Notes: generated from the sequence alone by a model not told the origin. Shown: positions 43,971 through 57,190, counted from the first letter of the stretch. The stretch: 64,000 bases of DNA from Burkholderia pseudomultivorans (GCF_902499075.1 NZ_CABVPP010000008.1:117031-181030); one strand, 5' to 3'. Made by a program: numbers and translations.

Positions 43971-44672
43971 ACAATTGGACGACCCGCCTCAGTTCGACAC
44001 CACGCTGATCCTCGTGCCGGAAGGCGCGGCCGACGCCACCGTCGACCCATCCGCCCCGGCTCGTGCTTCTGCACGGCTCCCTGCATGAACGCTTGTTCAG
44101 CTGCTTGCCGGTCGAGGAAGCTGCGCCGCCGTTCACAGCGATTGGTGCCGGGTACGCGTGTTCAATCCAAGTGGGCGGCCTTCGTCCGATTTTGCACCCG
44201 AGAGCCACCCGAAGGTGGCCGGGTTGCGCGGGGTGGTGACGTGAGCGGAAGGCATAGTGTAGTGCTCGCCGGAACGGCACGGCGCAATGACCGGCATCAT
44301 GAAATCACGGATCGACTGGATTCCTTCGTCGGTCGGCGCGGTGCGGCCGAAGCAGGGCAAGACGCTCGCGGTGATGCAGGTGGGCGGCGGATCTCAGTCG
44401 TTCAACGCTGTAAACCGGATGCGCATGCTCTGAGGCTGGATGCGCATGCTGATGATCCCGAACCAGTCGTCGTCGGCCAAGGCGTTCGCGGAATTCGACG
44501 AAGCAGGGCGGACGAAGCCGTCGGCCCATTACGATCGGCTCGTTGACGTTATGGAGGAGCCAGTCAAGTTCACTCTACCCGAGACGACGGCCCAAATCTG
44601 GTCGACCGATACAGCGAGCGCTAGGAAAGGGCCGAGGAACTGGCGCCGCGCGCGTACCAGAGAAAGATCTGA
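43948..44672 (+). pseudogene. arsH: Decayed arsH copy
   Basis: The frame starts MRRASASEQLDDPPQF, close to the intact arsH start region. It is interrupted by a stop (LHGSLHERLFS survives only in another frame), then recovers as [21 protein letters not shown] and [17 protein letters not shown] further stop near 44431 follows, and [15 protein letters not shown] and a degenerate end up to TGA 44670-44672 complete it. Stops, frameshifts and a damaged flavin region make it non-functional. With the arsC end it shows a former second ars operon in opposite orientation, now cut by the ATPase gene on its left. Confidence 0.88.
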
Positions 44673-44762
44673 TGATCGATGGGCAGCGAGACTTTCACAC
44701 AACCTTTACCCCAGCCGTGGGTTTCCGAAGTGCTTTCTTGACTCTCCCAAGATGACGGAAAC

Positions 44763-44778
44763 GTCATCACCGTGTCAT
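44763..44778. promoter_or_regulatory. Response-regulator box upstream of czcC
   Basis: GTCAT-CACCGT-GTCAT, 57 bases before the czcC ATG, with an extra TGACG ten bases upstream (44753-44757). Same pattern as at 32034, 53589, 55469 and 55554; probable CzcR binding site. Confidence 0.65.
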
Positions 44779-44834
44779 GTTCGCGCTGCGGCGTGATCGT
44801 AGCATCGGTCACAAACCGTTACCGCAGGACCAAC

Positions 44835-46142
44835 ATGCTCAAACCCAACCTCGCCCTGGCCATCGTGTTCGCGATGGCCGCGACGGCTCATGCGCAGCCA
44901 TCGCTGTCGCCGGGGCCGGCCCCGGGTGCCGCCGCCGCGCCGATCGGCGCACCGCCGTCCGATGCGCTTCCTGCGTCGTCGTTGACGTTGTCCGACGCGC
45001 TCGCGGTCGCGGCCCGGAACAATCCGGCGCTGCGCGGCGCACGCGCGGATGTCGATGCATCGGCCGGCGTGCTGATGCAGGCCGGCGCGCGGCCGAACCC
45101 CGAAGTGTCGTTCCTGCAGGAAGGCTTCAGTCGCGCCGAACGCACGTCCACCGCGCTGATCAACCAGACCATCGAGTTGGGCGGCAAGCGCCGCGCACGG
45201 CTCGACGTCGCGTCGTACGGCCGGGAGGCGGCCAGCGCGTCGCTCGACGAGCAGGGCGCCGCCGTGCGCGCCGACGTGATCGCCGCGTTCTACGGGCTGC
45301 TCGCCGCGCAGCGCCAGCTTCAGGTGACCGAAGAATCGGCCGCGATCGCCGCGCGTTCGGCGGATCTCGCGGGGCGTCGCGCGCAGGCCGGCAAGGTGTC
45401 GCCGGTCGAGGCGACCAAGGCGCAGGTCGCGGCGGCCGGCGTGCAGATCGAAGTCGTGACCGCGCGCGGCCGTGTCGAGGTCGCGCGCGAGAAACTGAAC
45501 GCGGTGATGGGCGAGGCGCGCAACGACCGGCTTGCGGTGCTCGGCGACCTGGAAACCGTGCCGCCGGTCGAGCCGTTGTCCGCGCTGACCGCGCAACTCG
45601 ACGATGCGCCGCTCGCGCGGGTCGCGCGCGCCGAGATGCTGCGCTCGAACGCGGCCATATCGCTCGAACGCGCGCGGCGCATTCCGGACGTGACGGTCAG
45701 CGCCGGCGTGAAGCGCGTGACCACCGGCGGCGTGCCGAACAACCAGGCGGTGGTCGGCGTGTCGATCCCGATTCCGCTGTTCAACACGAACAAGGGCGCG
45801 CTGCTCGAGGCGACGCACAAGGCCGAGCGCGCGAACGCCGATCTCGATCGCGAACGCACCCGCCTGCGGCTGGAGTTGACGCAGGCATACGCGAATTTCG
45901 AGGCGGCCGAGCAGGAAGCGCAGCGGCTGAAGTCCGACATCCTGCCGGCCGCGCGCCTCGCGCTCGACGCGATGTCGCGTGGCTACGAACTCGGGAAGTT
46001 CAGCTTCCTCGACGTGCTCGACGCGCAGCGCACGCTGTTCCAGGGCCAGTCGCAATACGTCCGTGCGCTCGCCGGCGCCCATGCGGCCCGCGCCGATATC
46101 GGCCGGCTCGTCGGCACGCCGCTCGCGGCCGTCGCGCAATAA
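44835..46142 (+). CDS. czcC: CzcC-type outer-membrane factor
   Basis: 435 residues from the ATG at 44835 (CAGGAC upstream). Signal peptide (LALAIVFAMAATAHA), then TolC-family helical repeats (ALAVAARNNPALRGARADVDA; YELGKFSFLDVLDAQRTLFQGQ). No lipobox. First gene of czcCBA; czcB starts 25 bases later. The channel carries Co, Zn or Cd across the outer membrane. Third-position GC is much higher than in the cus/cop section, so this part is well adapted to the host or is native. Confidence 0.92.
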   Translation: MLKPNLALAIVFAMAATAHAQPSLSPGPAPGAAAAPIGAPPSDALPASSLTLSDALAVAARNNPALRGARADVDASAGVLMQAGARPNPEVSFLQEGFSRAERTSTALINQTIELGGKRRARLDVASYGREAASASLDEQGAAVRADVIAAFYGLLAAQRQLQVTEESAAIAARSADLAGRRAQAGKVSPVEATKAQVAAAGVQIEVVTARGRVEVAREKLNAVMGEARNDRLAVLGDLETVPPVEPLSALTAQLDDAPLARVARAEMLRSNAAISLERARRIPDVTVSAGVKRVTTGGVPNNQAVVGVSIPIPLFNTNKGALLEATHKAERANADLDRERTRLRLELTQAYANFEAAEQEAQRLKSDILPAARLALDAMSRGYELGKFSFLDVLDAQRTLFQGQSQYVRALAGAHAARADIGRLVGTPLAAVAQ

Positions 46143-46167
46143 GCGCGCCTCTTACTGGAGGATCATC

Positions 46168-47635
46168 ATGTCACGCAGCAGAATCTTCGTTATTGCGGCG
46201 GCCGTGCTCGGCGGCGCAGGGATCGTGATTGGCGCGCTCGCCGTCACGCGGGGCGGCAGCGGCGCGTCGGCGCCGACCGCCGCCGAAACCGCGCAGCCGA
46301 CCGACGCCGCCGGCGTCGGCGCGCGCGGCGGTGTCGTGCTCAAGCGCGGCAAGCTGTCGGTCGAGATCGTGATGACGGAAAAGCCCGGCGACGCGCGGCT
46401 CGTCGTCTATCCGTTCGTCGACGACAAGCCGGCGACCCAGGGCGTGACCGTGTCCGGCACGCTGGTGCGCTACGATCGCACGCACGAACCGTTGCGATTC
46501 GACGCGGCCGGCCAAAAGTTCGTGTCCGCGCAGTCGATTGCGAAGCCGCACGTGTTCGATGCGACGATCGACGTGAAGTCCGGCAACGACGCCGCGTCGT
46601 TCCCGTTCGCGCGCGCCGACGGTGCGATCGCGCTGACCGACGCACAACTGGCGACGTCGAGGATCGCGCTCGCGAAAGCCGGCCCCGCGCAGATCGCGAC
46701 GCCGTTCCAGCTTCCCGGTGAAATCAAGTTCAACGAGGATCGCACCGCGCACGTCGTGCCGCGCGTGGCCGGCATCGTCGAGCAGGTGTCGGTGTCGCTC
46801 GGCCAGAACGTCGCGAAAGGGCAGGTGCTCGCCGTGATCGCGAGCACCGATCTGGCCGACCGCCGCAGCGAGCTGCTGACGGCCGAGCGCCGGCTGTCGG
46901 GTGCGCGCGCAACCTACGAACGCGAACGCACGCTGTGGCAGGAGCGTATTTCTGCCGAGCAGGATTACCAGCAGGCGCAGGTGCAGTTGCGCGAGGCCGA
47001 GATCGCCGTGCAGAACGCGCGGCAGAAGCTCGCCGCGCTGAATGCGCCGGTCGGCGCGGGCGCGCTGAACCGTTATGAACTGCGCGCGCCATTCGCGGGC
47101 ACGATCGTCGAGAAGCATGCGACGCCCGGCGAGGCGATTGCCGCCGACGCGAGCATGTTCGTGATCTCTGACCTGTCGACCGTGTGGGCCGAGATGGCGG
47201 TGCCCGCGCAGCGGCTCAACGACGTGCGCGTCGGTCGCGATGCCACGGTGAGCGCGACCGCGTTTGAATCGCGTTCGAGCGGCCCGATCGCGTACGTGGG
47301 GTCGCTGCTCGGCGAGCAGACGCGCACCGCGCCGGCGCGCGTCGTGCTGCCGAACCCGGATCGCGTGTGGCGCCCGGGAATGTTCGTCAACGTGTCGGTC
47401 GACGCCGGCAGGCAGGGCGTGCCGCTCGCGGTCGCGAGCGACGCGTTGCAGGACGTCGACGGTGCGCCGTCGGTGTTCGTGCGCTCGCCGAAGGGCTTCG
47501 TCGCGCAGGCCGTCGAAACGGGGCGGCGCGACGAACGGGCGACCGAGGTGCTCAAGGGGCTCAAGCCCGGCCAGGAATACGCGGCGTCGAACAGCTTCGT
47601 GCTGAAGGCGGAGCTCGGCAAGGGGAGCGCGGAAC

Positions 47636-47643
<8 letters not shown>
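46168..47643 (+). CDS. czcB: CzcB-type periplasmic adaptor
   Basis: 491 residues from the ATG at 46168 (GGAGG upstream). Membrane anchor (IFVIAAAVLGGAGIVIGALAV), a CzcB-type N-terminal extension (GGVVLKRGKLSVEIVMTEKPGD), a barrel-sandwich hybrid domain (GIVEQVSVSLGQNVAKGQVLAVI), a coiled-coil hairpin (LLTAERRLSGARATYERERTL) and beta-barrel regions. There is no heavy-metal-binding or CusF-like domain, unlike the CusB in this window. It ties CzcA to CzcC. A 47-codon frame bridges its stop and the czcA start. Confidence 0.92.
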
Positions 47644-50983
<3,340 letters not shown>

Positions 50984-50984
<1 letters not shown>

Positions 50985-51667
50985 TGCGAATTCTGATTGT
51001 CGAGGATGAACCGAAGACGGGCGCGTATCTGCGCAAGGGCCTGACCGAGGCCGGCTACGTTGTCGACTGGGTCGAGGACGGCATCACGGGCCAGCACCAG
51101 GCCGAAACGGAGGAGTACGACCTGCTCGTGCTCGACGTGATGCTGCCCGGGCAGGACGGCTGGACGCTGCTGCAGAACCTGCGGCGCAGCAAATCGACGC
51201 CCGTGCTGTTCCTCACTGCCCGTGACGACGTCGGCGATCGCGTGAAGGGGCTCGAGCTCGGCGCGGACGACTATCTCGCGAAGCCGTTCGACTTCGTCGA
51301 GCTGACCGCGCGCATCAAGTCGATCCTGCGGCGCGGCCAGCCGCGCGATTCGAACACGCTGCGCGCGGCCGATCTCGAACTGGACCTGACCCGCCGCAAG
51401 GCCACGCGGCAGGGCGACACGATCCTGCTGACCGCGAAGGAGTTCGCGCTGCTGTGGCTGCTGATGCGCCGCGAAGGGGAGATCCTGCCGCGCGCGACGA
51501 TCGCGTCGCAGGTATGGGACATGAACTTCAACAGCGACACGAACGTCGTCGATTCGGCGATCCGCCGGCTGCGCTCGAAGATCGACGACGCGTACGAACC
51601 GAAGCTGATCCACACGGTGCGCGGCATGGGCTACGTGCTCGAAGCGCGCGGCGGCGCGGCCGCATGA
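50984..51667 (+). CDS. czcR: Heavy-metal response regulator (CzcR/IrlR-like)
   Basis: 227 residues from ATG 50984 (a GTG directly before it is also possible). Receiver with Asp 51 (LLVLDVMLP), and a winged helix with [15 protein letters not shown]. OmpR family, IrlR/CzcR group; IrlR is the known metal-responsive regulator of Burkholderia pseudomallei. It overlaps czcA by one base and czcS by four, making czcCBARS one operon. The GTCAT-N6-GTCAY boxes near czcC and the DUF4148 genes are its best candidate sites. Confidence 0.9.
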
Positions 51668-53070
51668 TCGCGCGCCTGCTGCCGCGAACGCTGCGCGGCC
51701 GGCTGACCGCGCTGATCATCCTGTCGACGTCGGTGATCCTCGCGTCGAGCGGCGTCGCATTGTACGAAGCGCTGAGCAACCGTGTCGAAACGACGGCAGC
51801 CGAGCAGATGGCCGGTATTTCCGCCGCATTGGGCGCACACCTGGCCGAGGCGCGCACGACGGCCGACGTCGCGCGCAACACCGATATCTGGATCGACCAG
51901 TTGCACGGTCATCCGAACATGGATCTCGCGATCTTCGATGCCGCCGGTACGCGCCTCGTCGGCACGCCCGGCTTCCGTCCGTACGCGCCGCTGATGTTGA
52001 CGAACGCCGGGCGCGTGCCGGTCGGCATCGCCCCGCCCGGCGCAAGACACCAGTATCTGCTGACGACCGTGCCGCTCGCCGGCGCGGGTGCGCCGGTGGT
52101 GCGCGTCGCCGTGCAGTACGATCGCAGCGCCGACGTGCTGCTGCTGCGCACGCATGCCTATACGATCGTCGTGATCGAGGTGTTCGGCGTGGTGCTTGCG
52201 GCCGCGATCGCATACGGCATCGCCGCGCTCGGGCTGAGCCCGCTGCGGCGGTTCGCGGCGCGCGCGGAGCAGATGTCGTCGAGCCGGCTCGCGCATCCGC
52301 TGCCGGAACTCGATACGTCCGGCGAGCTGAAGGAGCTCGAGCATGCGTTCAACGGCATGCTCGCGCGGCTGAACGAATCGTTCACGCGGCTGAGCCAGTT
52401 CTCGTCGAATCTCGCGCACGACATGCGCACGCCGCTGACGAACCTGCAGGCGGCCGCGCAGGTTGTGCTGTCGCAACCGCGCAGCGCGGACGAATACCGG
52501 AGCGTGATCGAGTCAAGCATCGACGAATACCAGCGGCTGTCGCGGATGATCGAGGACATGCTGTTTCTCGCGCGTTCGGAACAGGCCGGCACGTCGATCG
52601 ATGTGCGGCGCCTGAATGCGGCGGAGGAGGCGGAGCGGGTGGCCGGCTACTACGAGCCGCTGGCGGAAGATGAAGGCGTGACCGTGAAGGTCGACGGCCA
52701 CGCATGGGTCGATGCGGACCTGACGCTGTACCAGCGCGCGTTGAGCAACCTGCTGTCGAATGCGCTGACCTATGCGCCGCGCGGCAGCGTCGTGACGATC
52801 GATTGCGTCGAGCAGGGCGGTGCGACGACGATCGCCGTGTCGGATACGGGGCCCGGCATCGCGGCGGAGCACGTCGGGCGGATTTTCGAGCGTTTTTATC
52901 GCGTCGATCCGTCGCGCCACAATTCGGCGTCGGGCACGGGGCTCGGCCTCGCGATCGTCCGGTCTATCATGGACAATCACGGCGGCGAATGCGGCGTCGA
53001 CAGCGAGCCGGGCCGCCGCACGACCTTCTGGCTGCGCTTTCCGCGACGGCCGGCCGCCATCAGCACCTGA
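51664..53070 (+). CDS. czcS: Heavy-metal sensor histidine kinase (CzcS/IrlS-like)
   Basis: 468 residues from the ATG at 51664 that overlaps czcR (ATGA). Order: membrane helix ([20 protein letters not shown]), periplasmic sensor loop with several His-containing stretches ([19 protein letters not shown]), second helix ([20 protein letters not shown]), [19 protein letters not shown] with His 252, and ATPase domain with [19 protein letters not shown] and [13 protein letters not shown]. Heavy-metal sensor kinase; Zn, Cd or Co sensing is inferred from czcA. Confidence 0.92.
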   Translation: MIARLLPRTLRGRLTALIILSTSVILASSGVALYEALSNRVETTAAEQMAGISAALGAHLAEARTTADVARNTDIWIDQLHGHPNMDLAIFDAAGTRLVGTPGFRPYAPLMLTNAGRVPVGIAPPGARHQYLLTTVPLAGAGAPVVRVAVQYDRSADVLLLRTHAYTIVVIEVFGVVLAAAIAYGIAALGLSPLRRFAARAEQMSSSRLAHPLPELDTSGELKELEHAFNGMLARLNESFTRLSQFSSNLAHDMRTPLTNLQAAAQVVLSQPRSADEYRSVIESSIDEYQRLSRMIEDMLFLARSEQAGTSIDVRRLNAAEEAERVAGYYEPLAEDEGVTVKVDGHAWVDADLTLYQRALSNLLSNALTYAPRGSVVTIDCVEQGGATTIAVSDTGPGIAAEHVGRIFERFYRVDPSRHNSASGTGLGLAIVRSIMDNHGGECGVDSEPGRRTTFWLRFPRRPAAIST

Positions 53071-53152
53071 CAGCGCGGGCGGACACTCCCGCGCGTTCGC
53101 CGCAAGGCGGCCTCGCGCGGCGCGTCGCCGGCGGCGGTGTGGCTGCGGTTCA

Positions 53153-53437
53153 TTACTTCGCGGCGAGGGCGTCGTGGTTGTCGGTCTGCGGCTTCTTCTC
53201 GCCGCCATGGACCGAAATCCCGTGCAGTTCCTTGTTGCGCGCGACGACCTCGGCGGTCGGCGGGTACTGCGTCTTGTTGATCGGCACGATGCCGTCGTGC
53301 TGTGCCTGCTTCAGTTCGTTGATCACCTGCGTGCGGGACTTGCCCTGCGTTTGCGTTTGGGCGAACGCGGCCTGCGTGGCCATGCCGAGCGACAGCGTGG
53401 CGGTGACGAACAGTGCTGCGAGTTTTGCCGTTTTCAT
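53153..53437 (-). CDS. DUF4148 secreted protein (copy 2)
   Basis: 94 residues from the ATG at 53437 (AGGAGAG upstream). Signal peptide (LAALFVTATLSLGMATQAAFA), then SRTQVINELKQAQHDGIVP, TQYPPTAEVVARNKELH and a charged tail. It converges on czcS (82 bases between stops). A response-regulator box lies 152 bases upstream at 53589. The proximity to czc and the shared box suggest metal-dependent expression. Function of the family unknown. Confidence 0.85.
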   Translation of the reverse strand: MKTAKLAALFVTATLSLGMATQAAFAQTQTQGKSRTQVINELKQAQHDGIVPINKTQYPPTAEVVARNKELHGISVHGGEKKPQTDNHDALAAK

Positions 53438-53588
53438 CGAGTGCTCTCCTTGATCAGGGCCGCCGGGTGGCGAACCATGGACCCAGTATGCGAAAGCAGC
53501 CGTGCGTGATCGTGATAGCGAGATGAAAAATGCGTCAGATTGCGAGGTGCGGGATGTACTGGACGGACTCGGTCGATATGACGCAATC

Positions 53589-53604
53589 GTCATGTTCGCG
53601 TCAC
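53589..53604. promoter_or_regulatory. Response-regulator box between DUF4148 gene and lipoprotein candidate
   Basis: GTCAT-GTTCGC-GTCAC, with TGACG eight bases upstream as at czcC. It could serve the DUF4148 gene on the left or the lipoprotein candidate on the right. Confidence 0.6.
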
Positions 53605-53732
53605 GGATGCGATGAGCGGGAAGCGGAACATGAAGCCCGCCGTTGGCCGATGCGCCGGCGGCATTCGTGCCGATCGCGACAGCCGCATCGATCGCGGGCG
53701 GCGTCGTTCAGACCTTCATTCCGGACCGGAAA

Positions 53733-53960
53733 TTGCCTCGTCCCGCCATTCGCCTCGCCTTGATCGCAGCCCTGACCGTCCCGTTGTACGCGGGCTGCGT
53801 ATCGACTCGTTCCGATACCACTGCCGCCGCCCGCAAGGCGGCACCGGCCAATCTGATGCCGGGCGAGCAGGTAGACTACGCCGGGCATCGCTGCGGTAAT
53901 CCGAACATGCATGTTAAGACGCATCCATGCCTGTTCCCGCAGTCTAATTCCAGGCCGTGA
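53733..53960 (+). CDS. Candidate small lipoprotein
   Basis: About 75 residues if started at the TTG at 53733; the frame is open from ATG 53643. Hydrophobic leader and lipobox: IRLALIAALTVPLYAGC. Mature part about 55 residues with Cys (HRCGNPNMHVKTHPC) and a proline-rich end. No family recognised. It lies right of a response-regulator box and left of the porin terminator, in plus orientation. Start choice is uncertain, and the coding claim rests mainly on the lipobox. Confidence 0.4.
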   Translation: MPRPAIRLALIAALTVPLYAGCVSTRSDTTAAARKAAPANLMPGEQVDYAGHRCGNPNMHVKTHPCLFPQSNSRP

Positions 53961-53972
53961 TCGTCGAACGCC

Positions 53973-54005
53973 CAAAAAAAAGCCCGGTACTCGATGAGTC
54001 CGGGC
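53973..54005 (-). terminator. Rho-independent terminator after the porin gene
   Basis: GC-rich stem (GCCCGG ... CCGGGC, extended by ACTC/GAGT with one bulged base; 53982-54005) followed on the minus strand by eight T residues. It lies 155 bases beyond the porin stop. Confidence 0.8.
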
Positions 54006-54159
54006 CCAATGCGTGATCGTGCCGTGTGGCAGCGACCCGCTGCGTGGATGGGAGCGGGCAGGGCCCGCCACCGTTCCGATCGTAGCGCCACGACACATCG
54101 CGAAGTTGATCGGAACATGAAATTTTCGTCACACGGCCCGCATGGTTGATCGCCGTGAT

Positions 54160-55320
54160 TCAGAACCGGTGGCGCAATCCGAGATTGATGATGCCCTGCG
54201 TGCGCGTACCACCGTAGCCGTAGGAACCGATCGACGCTTGCGCTGGCTGCGTGCCGCCGTCGAGCGTGCGCTGTTCGCCATTCGCGCGCTGCCACGCGCC
54301 GACTGCATAGAGATCGGTGCGCTTTGACAGCACGTAGTCGGCGCCGGCGGACACCTGATGGTAGGTCGCGCTCGTATCGCCGCGCGCCTTCGTGTAGCTG
54401 TAACCGACGCCGACGAGCAGGCTGGCTGTTGTCTGATAGTTGAAGAATCCGCGCGCGGTGTCGTACTTCTGCGTGCCGCGAAAGGCCGACGTCGCATCGG
54501 CCTTGTACTGCGCATTGCTGTAGTCGATGCCGACCGTGAACGGCGCGAAGGTGTAGCGCAACGCACCGCGCGCGATGCCGATCGATTTCGCGGAGATATA
54601 GCCACCGTTGACGAGCGACCCGTCGAATGTGCCGTCCGATGTGCCGTTCCACCCGGTCCGGATGCCATTGGCGAGCGATGAACGGTTGGCCGCGTAGTAG
54701 TAGCCGCCTGCCGCGTCGAACGGGCCGTTGCTGTACGACAGGCCGGCCGACCAGGTTTGCCCGGCGCCGCTCTTGCCGGCTACGCCGCCAAGCGCGTACA
54801 TGCCGACGAACTGGAAGCCGCCGACCACGGGTGACGTGTACTTCACCGCGTTGTCGGTGCGCGACGACGTGTCGTAGTTATCGACGTCGCCGGGCGTCGC
54901 GTACACGCTGCCGAAGTAGAAATCGCCGGTGATCGGCCATGCGACATCGGCGAGCGCATCGTACTGGCGGCCGATCGTCAGCGTCCCCCAGCGCGCGCTT
55001 TCCAGCCCGACGAACGCCTGCCGGCCGAACATCCGGTTGCCTTGCCCGAGCGCGCCGGTGTTTGGGTTGAAGCCGTTTTCCAGCGTGAAGATCGCCTTCA
55101 GCCCGCCGCCGAGATCCTCCGCGCCTTTCACGCCGAAGCGGTTGCCGAGCAGGTTCCCGTTACCGAGGCCGACGAGGTTCTTGCCTTGCGCATCGGCATT
55201 CCACACATACGTAAGCGAAGTATCGAACAAGCCGTAGAGCATCACTTCCGTGGCATGCGCAGCATGCGCGGTCGTCAGCAGCGCTCCCGACATCATGACG
55301 AGTCGAACCGGATTATTCAT
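54160..55320 (-). CDS. Gram-negative general porin (OmpC/Porin_4 family)
   Basis: 386 residues from the ATG at 55320. Signal peptide (VRLVMMSGALLTTAHAAHA) and mature start TEVMLYGLFDTSLTYVW. The betaproteobacterial porin pattern follows: SRFGVKG-type (NRFGVKGAEDLGGGLKAIFTLE), GRQAFVGLESARWGTLTIGRQYDA, and the C-terminal LGLRHRF with terminal Phe for BAM assembly. Forms a trimeric 16-strand channel for small solutes. Two response-regulator boxes lie 150-250 bases upstream, so its expression may change with metals. Confidence 0.93.
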   Translation of the reverse strand: MNNPVRLVMMSGALLTTAHAAHATEVMLYGLFDTSLTYVWNADAQGKNLVGLGNGNLLGNRFGVKGAEDLGGGLKAIFTLENGFNPNTGALGQGNRMFGRQAFVGLESARWGTLTIGRQYDALADVAWPITGDFYFGSVYATPGDVDNYDTSSRTDNAVKYTSPVVGGFQFVGMYALGGVAGKSGAGQTWSAGLSYSNGPFDAAGGYYYAANRSSLANGIRTGWNGTSDGTFDGSLVNGGYISAKSIGIARGALRYTFAPFTVGIDYSNAQYKADATSAFRGTQKYDTARGFFNYQTTASLLVGVGYSYTKARGDTSATYHQVSAGADYVLSKRTDLYAVGAWQRANGEQRTLDGGTQPAQASIGSYGYGGTRTQGIINLGLRHRF

Positions 55321-55468
55321 GGTGTGTTCCTGAAGTTGAAGGTGATCGTTTCGTGCATCGTTCGATGCCGGCGCCGAACTTGTGTCGCGACGGGCCGGAA
55401 TATCGCGATTGCGGTGGCGATTCTGGAAAGCGTTCGGATCGTGGAGGTGATGGACAAATGAGAAAAAT

Positions 55469-55484
55469 GTCATCGCGGTGTCAT
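55469..55484. promoter_or_regulatory. Response-regulator box upstream of the porin
   Basis: GTCAT-CGCGGT-GTCAT in the 316-base gap between the divergent porin and DUF4148 genes, 149 bases from the porin start. Apart from this and the box at 55554, I see no other structure in the gap. Confidence 0.6.
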
Positions 55485-55553
55485 GCGTGCGGAAACATGC
55501 GGTGATTTCGATTCGTACTGCGATGTACAAGATGCGCGGACGGTGACGAAAGC

Positions 55554-55569
55554 GTCATGAAGCGGTCAC
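55554..55569. promoter_or_regulatory. Response-regulator box upstream of DUF4148 copy 3
   Basis: GTCAT-GAAGCG-GTCAC, with TGACG nearby upstream, 68 bases before the DUF4148 ATG at 55637. Closest in spacing and context to the czcC box. Confidence 0.65.
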
Positions 55570-55636
55570 GCATCCGCACCGCCGCGGGATCAAAGTGACG
55601 GCTCCTGTCACGGAATTCCAGTAAGGAGCCCACCCC

Positions 55637-55912
55637 ATGAACATTCCGCGTCCGCTGATCGGCATTGCCGCCGTCGCGCTGTCGATTGCCGCCTTCTCGC
55701 AGGCCGTGGCCGCGCAGCCGAAGAGCCGCCAGGAAGTGTTTCAGGAACTCGTGCGTGCGCGCCACGACGGCGTGATCCCGAGCCCGAATCACGACTATCC
55801 GGCGAGTCCGGCCGCCGTCGCGCGAAATCAGGAGGTTCATCGCTCGACCGTTCATCGTGGCGAGAAGATGCCGATGGTCGACGCGCACGACAACCGCTTC
55901 GCGGTGCTTTGA
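55637..55912 (+). CDS. DUF4148 secreted protein (copy 3)
   Basis: 91 residues with AAGGAG upstream. Signal peptide (LIGIAAVALSIAAFSQAVA), then SRQEVFQELVRARHDGVIP, HDYPASPAAVARNQEVH and a tail with several His. It is the closest of the three DUF4148 copies to a box (55554). The next secreted-protein gene starts 26 bases after its stop, so both are probably one transcript. Confidence 0.85.
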   Translation: MNIPRPLIGIAAVALSIAAFSQAVAAQPKSRQEVFQELVRARHDGVIPSPNHDYPASPAAVARNQEVHRSTVHRGEKMPMVDAHDNRFAVL

Positions 55913-55938
55913 TCGTTGATTCAAGAAAAGGAGGGGCG

Positions 55939-56442
55939 ATGCGAAATATCGTGAAAGGAATCGTGCTGGCGGCGTGCCTGATGTCGACGGCCGCGACGGC
56001 GGCAGGCTGGCCGGAACGTGCGCTGTCGCACGCGCCGGCCCACGACGTCGGCAGCCGCGCGAACGAGCGGATGCTTTGCGAATTCGCGGTCGTGCCAGCC
56101 GGCGCGTGGACCGCGAGGTTTGCGCGCGGGCTATGCGAAGTCGACAACGGCTGGTTGACGTTCGTGCCGGCCGATACCGGAGACGATTCGGCGGTCGCGG
56201 AGACGCGGATCATGCTCGGCGACGTTCGCACCGCGTCGCATCAGTCACGCAAGCTGAAGGAGCAACTGCAGCTGACCACACGCGACGAAGTGATCGCGCT
56301 GAACGTGCTGGCCGACGACGGCAGCCGCAAGTCGCGCGAACATGCAATCGATCTCTGGACCGCGTTACGCGACGAGGGTGTCACGCCGGTCAACGGCACG
56401 CGGATCGTCGATACCTATCCGACTGGCGCGACGACCTGGTAA
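55939..56442 (+). CDS. Secreted protein of unknown function
   Basis: 167 residues from the ATG at 55939, which has AAGGAGGGG upstream. Signal peptide (IVKGIVLAACLMSTAATAA). Mature part about 145 residues with two Cys (MLCEFAVVPAG; RGLCEVDNGW) likely forming a disulfide and a helical second half. No family recognised. It follows DUF4148 copy 3 and converges with the ZIP transporter gene (22 bases between stops). By position it may belong to the czc-controlled envelope set. Confidence 0.65.
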   Translation: MRNIVKGIVLAACLMSTAATAAGWPERALSHAPAHDVGSRANERMLCEFAVVPAGAWTARFARGLCEVDNGWLTFVPADTGDDSAVAETRIMLGDVRTASHQSRKLKEQLQLTTRDEVIALNVLADDGSRKSREHAIDLWTALRDEGVTPVNGTRIVDTYPTGATTW

Positions 56443-56464
56443 CCGCCGCGCCGTTACGCCCGGT

Positions 56465-57190
56465 TCATCCGACTTTCACCGATCCTTCGATCAGGAAGAA
56501 CACGATGAAGCCGATGAAGAACGAAGCCGTCGCGAACGGCGATTCGGGCACTTCGTGCGCTTCGACCAGCAGTTCCTCAGTGACGAGGTACAACAGAGCG
56601 ACGGTGCCCAGCCCCAGCAGCGCTGCATAGATATTCGCCGGCAGCCCGGCGAACGCCGCATTGCCGACAACGGCCGCGACGCTCAGCAGGGCCGCGAGCG
56701 CGACCGGAACGACGATCGACAGCAAGCGGCCGATGCCAGCCGCGGCCAGCGCCGCGCTGACCGAAAGGGCGAGGAACAACACCTCGAGCGTCAGTGCGAC
56801 GGTCAGGATGATGCCGCTTTCGTCGCTCGCGGAAAAGGCAATGCCGAGCACCAGGCCGTCAACGACGAGGTCGATCGCGGTGATGATGATCAGGCTCACC
56901 GGCAGCCGCGCTGTCTCGAAGCGCGTTTCGATCGATCCGGATAGCTCGCTGATCGCGAGCATCAGTGCGATCCCGAGCACGAAACCGACGACGACCGGAA
57001 TCAACGCATGCGCACGGTCTTGGGGCAGCAGTTCAAGCGCGGCGGCCGCGAACACGATGCCGCCCGTGAAATGCTGGATCACGCTCGACGTTTTCGGGCC
57101 CGGCGCTCGCCAAGCGGCCGCGAGGGCGCCGAAACAGGCCGCCAGCACGGGCGGTAACGTGAGCAAGGCGAGCTTTGCAGTCGGTGTCAT
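56465..57190 (-). CDS. ZIP-family metal transporter (ZupT-like)
   Basis: 241 residues from the ATG at 57190; a TTG nine bases upstream is less likely. Eight helices. Family signatures: HFTGGIVFAAAALELLPQ in an early helix, DLVVDGLVLGIAF (the usual His of helix 4 is replaced by Asp), and TEELLVEAHE in helix 5 region. ZIP proteins bring Zn2+ and other divalent cations into the cytosol. The variant helix-4 residues could alter selectivity. Next to czc and metal-responsive genes an import protein is unexpected; it may balance efflux or belong to the chromosome beside the island. Confidence 0.85.
   Translation of the reverse strand: MTPTAKLALLTLPPVLAACFGALAAAWRAPGPKTSSVIQHFTGGIVFAAAALELLPQDRAHALIPVVVGFVLGIALMLAISELSGSIETRFETARLPVSLIIITAIDLVVDGLVLGIAFSASDESGIILTVALTLEVLFLALSVSAALAAAGIGRLLSIVVPVALAALLSVAAVVGNAAFAGLPANIYAALLGLGTVALLYLVTEELLVEAHEVPESPFATASFFIGFIVFFLIEGSVKVG

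Noticed and set aside
44775-46139. 454-codon open frame antisense to czcC and a second long sense frame
   Set aside because: Both are composition shadows without domains; CzcC is clear in the other frame.
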